Assembly (NCBI GenBank): GCA_014529385.2
Contig: CM043958.1
Location: 87,274,525 to 87,338,524 of the forward strand
From: Adiantum capillus-veneris
Lineage: Eukaryota; Streptophyta; Polypodiopsida; Polypodiales; Pteridaceae
Direction of reading: 5' to 3'
DNA length: 64,000 nt
Numbering within the stretch: position 1 is the first letter of the stretch; the number at the start of each line of letters is the position of its first letter. The position numbers were made by a program, and so were the translations under genes. The notes beneath the pieces were generated by a model. It saw nothing but the letters and a program-made list of their open reading frames with translations, made no database searches and had not been told where the DNA came from. Positions 1 to 11,957 of this stretch are shown piece by piece.

Positions 1-1398
1 TCATTATACTGCTTCTACTTGATACATGACTTAATTAACGCCTGATAAACCCCAGTTAATTCTCCATGTCCCCAAAGCTCATATACATGGTGGACAAGGT
101 ATGTAGGTGGCTATCATGGCTTTAGATTTGAAAAAATTGCATCTTTGGCTAGGGGTTAGACTTTTTATATTTATATATATATATATAAATAACCCTTAGC
201 TTGTAACCTCTATTCATAGCCTCCAGACAAAGTTTGGCTTGATTTTGATCTGTATTTGGCTTTCCAAGCTAACATTCTTGGATTTCAATCTTGAAAATGA
301 CTGATGGGCATTGCTGGCACCTTCTGGCTGCTAAAAATATGTAGAACCAATGATGATGACCAAAATTTGGCTTGATCCGTGGTTGTTCGTACAGACATCG
401 GTCACAATAGATGATTGAATTATCATTTTTGCCCCTTTTTTTCTTGTCAGTACTGTTAGTCCATTTGTTTGTTAGGCTTCATTAAATCACAAAGAAGATA
501 GAAGATTTACAGTATAAAGATCTACTTCCTGTATACGGCCTTTTCAGCGCATGAATGTCTGATGGAAACTTTACACTTGACGGGTGCTTTAGTTTAGTCG
601 ATCACCAACTTTCTTTGTCCTTGTAGTCCATCCTGGATTTTTATGAACATTCTTGACATGTTTGGCCTCCTGTTGTTGTTGAAGTCTGATCGGCGTTCTT
701 TATTACCTCTAGCATTACCCATTGTGCGTATGGATTTTGAGACATGCTTTGTGAAGTATCGTAATTTTCTTAGACCTTCTTTGCTTGGTACGACTTGACA
801 TCTCTTCAGTCTTTTCTTCATGTGGATTATGGATTTTTCCTGCTTTTTTTTTTTGAAAATCTCAAAAACAACGAAATAAAACCAAAAATCAATTCAACAA
901 AAATCAAAATCATTCTAATAGAATTCTAAACGCTATGTACACTATGCACATTTTCCTAGGGGCTCATATATGGCTTTTGTCCCCGTACTCCTCTTGTAAC
1001 TCTACTATGAGGGCATATAGTCTAAATTTTGTCAAGGAATCATCACAATCAAACGCAAAAATTTAATACAACTCACAAAACATTTCCCTCTAATATTCAT
1101 AATACTAGGTCCGCATTTAGAATGCCTCCCCCCCTCTTATTTGGACTCCTCCTTGGCGACAGGGTATCACCAAGGGTATGTGTTGTGCTTGGGAAATCAA
1201 AAAATGTGCTTATGCAAGCCTTGTATTGTAGCTCTATTATGCATACACAATAAATGCATGGAAAAGATTTATGTTGTGCAAGATGTGGGTATAAGCAATG
1301 TTCTTATTGGCATTTGCTGACGAGGCTTCCTATTCTAATTAAGCAATGTGTTGGTCTTTGAAGCTCCTTTGCCTTTCCCATTTTTGCTTCCGAGATTT
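1..1398. other. No recognisable gene
   Basis: AT-rich sequence with a short (TA)n run near 170-187. The short open frames here have no recognisable motif and no splice context. It probably continues the decayed minus-strand retroelement seen from 1399 rightwards, but I cannot show that. Confidence 0.5.
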
Positions 1399-2335
1399 TC
1401 ATGTGCATCCAGTAAGCCTTGTGCAACATGCAGTGGTGAAGTGAGTAGCTTGTTTGCTTCTAACTGTATTGTAACTGTAGGAAGAATTGTAAGAATTCAA
1501 GCAGCGGTGCAGTGACAGTAGTTTTGTTGGTATCCTTTGGGACACTTCTTCATGATTACTGGATATATTGTTGATGTTGCTCGTTTGGGAACCCATACTT
1601 GTCCCTGCTTTGTTTGTGTTTGAAGAGACTTTTTTGGGATCCACCTTGTCTTTGTGTGAGTCTTCAGCGGTCTTTTCTTCAGCTCTTGTACTCTTGGTTG
1701 AGGACGAGATTCAGACTCTGGGAGTTGATGCTCAAACTGTTTTGGAATACAAATGAATTCTTGACCTCTTTGTGCTTGAATCAACTTCTTTGGAACCCAA
1801 ATCTGATTTACAATAGCTTGCGACTTTGGGATTTGCTTAGCTATTCTTGCAGGCTCCGGCTGTTTTCCTTTTGGTGTTGGATCTTGTGATTTGTCATTAG
1901 AGATCTTTGTCTTCTTTATCCATACGTGTTTTTGGCCAAGCTAGCTCTTTGGTATCCAGATTTGTCGAAATTTTTGGCTCTGAATTGTTGTTCTTTGCTT
2001 TTGGCCGTCCTTGGTTTTTACTGAAGTTGATGGTGATCGTGATGATCTGCGTTGTTGGTAGGGGATGTCATATGAATCATCACTATCGCTGCTATCCTCA
2101 GCAAGGCTGCATTCTAGACTTTTCCTTTGTGGTTTAGATGGTTATGGAAATTTATTGTTGGTTTGCCCATGGATTGTTGTTTTTGGGATAACTTTGGTAT
2201 CCACTTGATTAGAGTGTTGGTAGCACGTTGACATGGCTGTGCTCTTCTTGGCTGAGTCTTTTCTTCATGTATGGGATCCACATATGAGGATGCTTGTTGT
2301 AGTTGCGTTTCCACAGAGGATTTTGAAATCCACTT
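1399..2335 (-). pseudogene. Decayed retroelement reading frame with W-[IV]-P-K motifs
   Basis: Read on the minus strand, this stretch is an open frame broken by several stops and shifts. The tetrapeptide pattern W-[IV]-P-K (IWVPK, RWIPK, VWVPK, KWIPK, and the weaker CIPK) recurs every 20-60 residues in a Gln/Lys-rich background. It lies directly downstream of the protease-like frame at 2336-2565 and 18302-19160, so it is probably the next part of the same element. I do not recognise the repeated motif as a named domain. Function is unassigned. Confidence 0.4.
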
Positions 2336-2565
2336 CTAATGCACTTTATTCTTGTAGTGGTGACATTGGTTCCTAGGTCTTTGATTTGGACAATCATAAA
2401 ACCGTACATTAGTTAAATTTTTGTTCTTGTCACCTATTGGGTCTTCTGGATTTCCATTGTCGGTATCTTCTTGAAGCTCCAAGTGTTCTACAAAGTCATA
2501 GAACTCATCTTCTTCTTCATCTTCATTTTCGTGGATCACAGTCACTGCAAAATAATGAACGGCAT
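2336..2565 (-). pseudogene. 3' part of host retroelement frame, split by insertion
   Basis: The minus-strand frame is rich in Glu/Asp. It runs into the copia-type insertion at 2566. Joining it to the minus-strand frame that ends at 18297, with one copy of GGCAT, keeps the reading frame open (…ENGYDA, then VHYFAVTV…). This shows that 2336-2565 and 18302-19160 were one coding region before the insertion. The upstream part contains a retroviral-type aspartic protease, so this piece is probably the linker or start of pol. It is no longer functional. Confidence 0.7.
2561..2565. repeat. Target-site duplication GGCAT (left)
   Basis: GGCAT directly precedes the LTR end TGAAGGGG at 2566. The identical GGCAT at 18297-18301 follows the other LTR end (CCCCAACA). 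Five bases is the usual duplication for copia integrases. Removing the intervening DNA with one copy restores the interrupted frame. Confidence 0.85.
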
Positions 2566-2756
2566 TGAAGGGGATCGGGGAGCACCACAGACGGAGAGTG
2601 ATAGAGAGAGAAGGAGACACACATACGATGTGGGTGGGGAGACTGTGAAGTGGCAGCTCCCCCTATACAGTATACTCACTATAAGTATAGGGTAACAGTG
2701 GGCGGGTGCCCATGACCTGGGCGACCGGTCAAGGCACATAGGCCTTAACCCCAACA
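2566..2756 (-). repeat. Complete copia LTR (3' LTR of minus-oriented element)
   Basis: 191 bp, reading TGTTGGGG…CCCCTTCA on the minus strand, so it has canonical TG…CA ends. It is preceded (minus strand) by the purine-rich tract AAGTGGGAGGT, a polypurine tract. Copies occur at 3150-3169 plus 15009-15178 (split), 3026-3147 (diverged) and 18139-18296 (truncated). Confidence 0.85.
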
Positions 2757-2990
2757 ACCTCCCACTTAAAGGCCAATGTGCCTTTAAGCAAGATCTACTA
2801 GTGTACAACTAATAGAAGGTGAGAGATTCTCTCAACCTATGCCCACTGACTCTCGATGAGCTAGTACATCCGGCTCTATTGATAGAAAAACATCCCGCTG
2901 CGGAAGCCACACAGAGCTAGCTCCAAGCTCTGCAAGTAGTCTACAAGAGCGGTTTTCTCTCACCTTTTGTAGTCTTTAGACTAGGTTCCC
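2757..2990 (-). repeat. Copia 3' internal region and polypurine tract
   Basis: Non-coding 3' end of the element in minus orientation, ending in the polypurine tract next to the LTR. The segment around 2931-2951 repeats, in inverse orientation, the sequence at 18115-18133 where the coding remnant ends. That marks the rearrangement junction. Confidence 0.6.
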
Positions 2991-3025
2991 TTGCTTAAAG
3001 GCACAGTCGCCTTTAAGTGGGAGGT

Positions 3026-3147
3026 TGTTGGGGTATAGGCGTCTGTGCCTTGCCCGGTCGCCCAGAGTCTGGGCGCCCACTGACTTGTATACCTTATACA
3101 TAGCATAAGTGTATAGGGGGCTGCTCACTCTTGGAATCTCCCCACAG
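3026..3147 (+). repeat. Diverged, truncated LTR copy in opposite orientation
   Basis: Starts TGTTGGGG after a second polypurine tract (AAGTGGGAGGT, 3015-3025). It follows the LTR consensus with many changes up to the TCTCCCCAC block and then breaks off. A second LTR start follows at 3150, giving head-to-tail LTR pieces. Together with 2566-2756 it makes an imperfect palindrome around 2760-3025. Confidence 0.65.
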
Positions 3148-3149
3148 GT

Positions 3150-3169
3150 TGTTGGGCTTAAGGCCTATG
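3150..3169 (+). repeat. First 20 bp of the LTR split by the DNA transposon
   Basis: TGTTGGGCTTAAGGCCTATG matches the LTR start. The continuation of the same LTR is found at 15009-15178 (TGCCCTGACCGG…CCCCTTCA). Placing the two pieces end to end recreates an LTR like that at 2566-2756, which fixes the boundaries of the inserted DNA element. Confidence 0.85.
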
Positions 3170-3204
3170 CATTAGGAAATTTTGGAGGTCATTTGGAGGG
3201 CCAT
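3170..3204 (+). repeat. Left terminal inverted repeat (35 bp)
   Basis: Begins CATTAGGAAATTT and pairs with the reverse complement of 14974-15008 over 35 bp with one mismatch (T/C at position 14). Beyond 35 bp both ends stay purine-rich (GAGAGAG runs) but no longer align cleanly. Confidence 0.85.
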
Positions 3205-3523
3205 ATGAAGAGAGAGAAAAATAGAGCGCGTCCAATGAGCATGAAGGCTACGTTACGTAGAAAAGTACCTGGAAAGACTCAAAAAATAGGAAAATAGCAT
3301 AAAACTTTCACGAAACTAGGATTGTAGCATAGTAATTTCCTTACTTTTACCGAGCTTTTAGGTGCTTGCGTGTGGTCCCACTTCTGATATTCTCTCATGG
3401 TCATTAACGTACTGGAGGGTGACCATTAAGCCCGCACAAGATATTGGAATTTTAAAACACTTTCCCTCCATTAGAATGCTTTCAAAGTGAATCTCCCTCC
3501 ACTAAAGCTTTTCCCTGAGAGTT

Positions 3524-4944
3524 ATGGCATCCACGTCTTCTCGCCCAAGAGCCTCAAGGTGTTTACTGTCTCTCACACCAACAAACAACAACGGCACTTT
3601 GCCTAGAAGGCCAAGTAGTAGCATATCCTCAATTACAATACCAGCTTCAATAAGTGCAGACAACCAATGGGTTGGACAAAGGATAAACAAAGGTTCATGG
3701 GTCCTCATGCAACCAAGAAGACCCAAGAGGTTTAGTGGTATCAACGTTTACCGCTCAGCATGGAAGGCCAGGGTGTTGGATTTCAAAGTTGAGATCGGCA
3801 AAAGATCTGTAAAGGAAGTTCTTGTTCAGCATGTGTTTACCCATCCAGAGGTGATAGCAAACGGTGGAAATGTATCAAATATACATCAACCACGTTGCAA
3901 TTGTAAGTACTCTTGACATGTGAACTTACTGATACTCTCATTATAACTTTTCTTATATATTTTGCAATGTTTCTCCCGCTTGTTATGAGTAATGTCTCTA
4001 CTCTTCACAACTCAATTACATTAGATTTGTCATTTGTACTTATTGATACTCTTAGTTTAACTCTTCTTATATATATTGCAGATGTTTATCCCTCTTCTTA
4101 TGAGCAATGGGAGCCTGTGGAGTGCATAATAGGCCTCTTCCATGTTGTACATGCCCATATTGGTTCTCTATAGTATTCAGAGAGGAGCAGCAAAAGATTG
4201 GCTGATGAGGGAATCTTTTTTTATGACCACTTTTACCAACTCAGCTCAGGCAATAAGAATGGCATGTTGGTGAAACTGCCTCTACCGACCGATTGGAACA
4301 CTGTGGACTGGCCAGTTCCCGAGGAAACAATGGTGGAGGCAATGCGAAGTAAGCTCTACAAGGATATACAAAGGTCTCTACGTAGCTCTATTCCTACCAA
4401 ACTGGTTCGAATTGCAAACTTTTGTCCTGTTGCACTCTTCATAGAGCTGTTTCATAGCTACAACATCAGAGTTACAAAAACTATGTTCATGTGCAAGTCA
4501 TTTCAGCAGTCATCCTGTGACAAACTTCTTGACAAAGGATGGTATGCAAAGGAAGAGATTGGTTTACGGTGCGAGGTCGCGCTTGATACTCTAGTTGTCA
4601 AGTACATGATTGCAAGCCAATCACTATTACTCTCATTTTGGTATATGCGATCACAAATGCTAAACGGTAAGTACATTCCTATGGACCAAGTTTCTGCAGG
4701 TTTGGAAGATAATCCTACTGTGGATGTGGAAGTGATTGATAAAGAGAATGGCCTACTATTGGTGGTTACAATAAGGGAGCTATGCAGTCTTCAGCATTTG
4801 CGAAATGACATCATTGAAGAGTCAATGGACAAGGAACTATCAGATTTTTCCTTTTTCTTAGCTGGTCGTAAGGTGATGCGGCGAAGAGAAAAAGATATTT
4901 TGTGCAAAGAGTTGGATGGTCGGGTTGAAGTAGTGTCAATGTAA
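3524..4944 (+). CDS. Transposon gene A: unknown protein, one in-frame stop
   Basis: An ATG at 3524 opens exon 1, which ends at 3902 before a strong donor (GTAAGT). Exon 2 starts at 4082 after TATATATTGCAG, and the phases match (379 + 863 = 1242 nt). The joined frame runs to a TAA at 4944 but contains one in-frame TAG at 4171-4173. It is therefore either a pseudogene, a read-through product, or spliced differently there; TAG at 4171-4173 could also serve as a weak acceptor. The N-terminus is Ser/Pro/Arg-rich. The C-terminal 250 residues look globular, with no motif I recognise. The intron holds a decayed copy of its own acceptor and exon start (about 3950-4000 against 4065-4110), the trace of a roughly 113-bp tandem duplication. 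It converges on gene B. Function unknown. Confidence 0.5.
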
Positions 4945-5063
4945 CAGATATTCTTGTAAACCCAAGTGTATACAAATGACTTTCAAGACATGAAGTTTAT
5001 TGAACTCATTTTTCAATTGTGCCCTGTGAAAAAGTGTGCTTGAAATACATTTCTTTACCACGT

Positions 5064-5068
<5 letters not shown>

Positions 5069-5157
<89 letters not shown>

Positions 5158-5165
5158 ATATATAT
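5069..5165. repeat. (CT)n followed by (AT)n microsatellite
   Basis: About 34 bp of CT followed by about 65 bp of AT. It lies between the 3' ends of the convergent genes A and B, where it may overlap their transcript ends. Confidence 0.9.
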
Positions 5166-5194
5166 GTTAGACAAGACAAAGACAGATAGAAGAA

Positions 5195-7946
5195 TCATCT
5201 TAATTCATTAGAAAGTACAAACTCGTCCGTGAACAATGGACTGAGATACAATTTCTGTAAGTATGGAATCAGAATGTCTTCAAGGTAAAAATCGAAGGAA
5301 TGCCCTTCGAAAGAAGGTGGTGAGATAGTTGTTCCCGGCGGATTTAGTTCTCCCTTTTCGGGAGTATCATCAATTAGTAGTGTATTAGTTGCATCAAAGG
5401 GTACACCGATTTGGCTAAACGGTTTGTACAAAAGAGGTAATCCTGGTTTTTTAGGGTGGTAGTGGCCCTCAACAGTAACGCATTTTCTTTGATCATACAA
5501 AAAGGCAAAATCTGACGTGTGAGCTTGGCATACACTGCAAACTATTGCAACTAGTGGCGATAAGTTTTGCCTTTGCATTGAAGACCATATGCCAACTCTG
5601 AAGCGCGGAAGAAGAAACTCAATAAACTCCTTGGTTCCTGGACGAACCACGACTCGACAAGTTCCCATCCGAAACGTTTGCAAATCCTCAAAGGGTCCTC
5701 TGTCACCGAGAGGCACCCACATCAGCAGCAATCCATTGACGTCCAAGATAATCAACCTCTGTAAAAGTTGACAAGTACATATAAGTAGTTAGAAGCTGAA
5801 CATATTTTGCCATACTTGAATAGACATTACCGGAACAACCGTATCTACAGGTAGCAAGGGTCCATACTGGGTCTCTGTAGTGTTCATGTCGTTGTTGCTC
5901 TCCTCCGCTTTATCTTCATAGTCATCATTCAAATCTTCATCAGGGGTCTCCCCCATGGCCCTTTCTGCCTGATTCAAGGTTGATCGGCTTGCCTCATACA
6001 TCCTTCCCTGATCCATATCATTTTGCTCATCCCTAGGCCTGCTTTCCTCATCCATAGCCTTTTGCTCATCTATAGGCCTGCTTTCCTCATCTTCGGTTTC
6101 AGCCATAGGCTCTTTTGGCTGTTCCACAGGCTGACTTGGCTCTTTCATTGTCTCCTCCGGTTGAACCTTAGCAGCTTCCATATGCTCATTTGTCCTTTCC
6201 TCATCCTCGACTCTTTGATCTTCTGCTGATATGACACCCTCGGCCCGATGCGATTCCACTGTATCGGATGTAGGGGTTTGTCGTGGTGGCACGTCATGTT
6301 TTGTAAGATCAATAGTGCGCTCATCCAAGCCGCTATCTTCAAGCTCTCTAGGGCTAGACATAGTAAGCAGGTGTTGTATTAAACTTACCCGGTATCTTTG
6401 CAAATAATCATATGTGTAGTTTTTTAAAGCACTCTGCAAAATTGAAAGACCACATGATGAGAATTCTTTTATAGACTAAACCAAAACTAACTGAATGCAT
6501 TGCAAAATGGGTACCTTAGTCATGAAAGGTTTTAATGCAAAGTAGCTTTGCAGGACATATTCTGCATGGAGAAGACATCTCCAGCCGCAAGAATTCCCAT
6601 CGGTTTGATTTGGGACAGGTACTTCTTTGATTGTGGCCTTGTATAGTTCATACCTTCCACATAGCTTGCCATAGGCAAGCAACAACCTCTTTATACAACT
6701 GCACAAGGCAATGTCAAGATGTTAGCATGAGGCTTCAAATTTACATGGATATCTATAATAAACACTTTCTGACACAAAAGACTTACAGCCTAATTTCAGG
6801 GTGGGTTCCTTTTATTGAATTGAACACCCACACTGCTGGTTGGTCAACATCAAGGCATATGAGACTCCAGTGATGGTTGTTCTCATATGGGAAGATGATC
6901 ACAGTAACTTCCAGCATAGCACAGTGGCGAAACCAGCTCTCAAAGGTCCCAGATGGACTATTCTTTTGTCTAATAATTACAGACATTTGTGGATCAAGGA
7001 GAAACACCTCTGTGTGAGTGTGCAATGGGAGTTGACTTTTGATCAGGCTGCAGAGACTCTACCTGAGTTAGCAAACCTATTATCTGAGTTTTCAAAGCTA
7101 GCAAGATAGTAACACTTACTTAAGACAAGCATAGATAATTGTGTCTGAAATCTGAGCATCTGGATTCTGCAATAAATCACAGTCCACCTTTTCCAGAGCT
7201 AGGTTTCTGGTTCCATCTACAAATGGTATCTCTGCAAGCAAACCATTCTTCATTGAAAGTAGAGTTTCTTGATTCATTGCCTCTATAGACAGGGTCACAT
7301 TGCACTCTGTTTGTTTCTGGGACTCCACTGCTACTTTTGCTTTCTCCTGAAGCTCTGCTTCCCTCATTTCCTCTGTTTGGCGAGCAATAGTCTCTGCCTT
7401 TGCCCTTGTATTCACATCATGTGTGACATCTACAACTGTGAGCTGAGGCACTAGCTCCGGGGGGTATAACAAAATTTCTCTCATTTTCTTATCCTTGCAG
7501 ACATTGGGGACCAGCAGTTTGTCATACCTCCACCTTATTCTTTTCAATGTCTCACTATCTTTGTCCATTATAGTAACCCTGTGGGCATGGGCTGCAACAA
7601 TGGTCATGTCACTGAAGTACTCCAGTAGGAAGTCCTCAGCTGCTTCCTGTAGAGCCATTAATGCCACCAACTTCCACCTTTTGGTGCCCCAGGTAGCTTC
7701 ATCACATATGGACCTCACCATCCTCTGGAAGGGCAGCTTTGGTATGCATAAATCTACACATTTCTGTGCCTTTCTGATTTCTCTGAAAAGTCCCATGCAG
7801 GTTTGGAGCTTCTTCATCCTTGGCCCTTTCAGAATTTTATTTGGTTTTCCAAGTCTTTTCTTTGGGGTTGCTGATCTACCACTTGCTTTCGATGCTAATC
7901 CTGGACCCTTGCCTGCCTTCCTTGCAGTGGCTTTTGTTCTAGCCAT
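5195..7946 (-). CDS. Transposon gene B: histone H3/CENH3-like - Ulp1 protease - FCP1-like phosphatase fusion
   Basis: Five exons (7946-7120, 7047-6787, 6698-6515, 6433-5831, 5758-5195) with four GT-AG introns of 72-88 bp join in frame into 812 residues. Residues 1-10 are MARTKATARK, the H3 tail start with Q5 changed. A histone fold spans about 50-142, with KLPFQR at 70-75, ALQEAAED at 98-105 and HRVTIMDKD at 122-130. Loop 1 is one residue longer than in H3 and has Trp91, as in plant CENH3. A Ulp1/C48 protease domain spans about 265-420: His335-Trp336, Asn352 where Asp is usual, Gln394 and Cys400. An acidic linker (about 440-620) contains a repeated DEESRP…DEQ unit. An FCP1/NIF-type HAD domain spans 626-812, with D631-V-N633, WSS at 683-685 and DD at 755-756. 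The start is chosen for the histone tail match; upstream codons are only CT repeat. It probably acts in the nucleus. I infer chromatin targeting plus deSUMOylation; the phosphatase may be inactive, because the second Asp of DxD is Asn. Confidence 0.82.
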
Positions 7947-7995
7947 CTTACTGTACACCAAAAGAAGAGTCTCAATCCCCTTCTCTCTTTCTATG

Positions 7996-8131
<136 letters not shown>

Positions 8132-8176
8132 TTAGCATATATAACTAGAGAGAGAGAGAGAGAGAGAATCCACATT

Positions 8177-8256
8177 ACTAAAGGCGCGCACAGACCACTT
8201 TTTAACCTCAACAAGCACGTCCGCGCGCCGTTAGTATAGGTTAAAATAACACACCG

Positions 8257-8287
<31 letters not shown>

Positions 8288-8358
8288 GCTCAATGGACAG
8301 TACTAACGGCGCGCATAGACACATGCACTACGGGTATGACTCTCTACGCGCGCCGTTG

Positions 8359-8363
<5 letters not shown>
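8177..8363. repeat. Two GGCGCGC…GCGCGCC-bounded units
   Basis: Unit 1 (8177-8236) reads CTAAAGGCGCGC…GCGCGCCGTTAGTA. Unit 2 (8298-8363) reads AGTACTAACGGCGCGC…GCGCGCCGTTGGTA and has (CT)n on its left and (GA)n on its right, so it can fold back. The interiors differ. Related units occur at 9541-9719. They may be small foldback elements or protein-binding sites. Confidence 0.6.
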
Positions 8364-8632
<269 letters not shown>

Positions 8633-9152
8633 GACAGAAACAGAGATAGAGAGATTTAGGCAAAGCCAGAGGGAGAAGCAGACCTTCGTTATCTCGCTGC
8701 GTGGCGTTGCTGTCGGAGACGCAGGCTATGCTCTTGCAAACTCTCTCTCTCTCACTCTCTCACTCACTCACTCTCTTTCACGAGGTGTATTTTTTCTCTC
8801 TCTTGACCGCTTTATATGGCGTACAAAAAGTATACGGAAATAATAATGACCACACGTGCGACCGCATGCAAATGTATTTTAATTTATTGTGACACGTGGG
8901 GCGCCGCCGTGTGTATCCGTTATAAGTGTGATTTTGAGAGAGAGAAAGAGAGAGAACAATAGAGAGAGAGAGAGAGAGAGAGTCTTAGAGAGACAGAGAG
9001 AGAGAGAGAGAGTAGATTGTCACAAAGAGAGAGAGAGAGAGAGAGTCTCAGAGAGAGAGAAAGCGTGATCAGCTTGTCACAGAGATAGGGAGAGGGAGAG
9101 ACACAGATTGAGAGAGATAGAGAAAGAGAGAGTCCTTACTCTCAGAGAGAGA

Positions 9153-9224
<72 letters not shown>

Positions 9225-9262
9225 GGGAGAAAGACAGACTCCGCTTGACACAGAGAAAAGCA

Positions 9263-11894
<2,632 letters not shown>

Positions 11895-11957
11895 CACACT
11901 TCAAGTACCAATTGTATAAGATCATGTATTACATAAATTTTGTACAATGTCATCCAC

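Noticed and set aside
5195-7946. Interpretation as an ordinary host histone H3 gene beside separate protease and phosphatase genes
   Set aside because: The H3 part is too divergent for a canonical histone, lies within the transposon ends, and the splice phases join all three domains without a stop or an alternative start.
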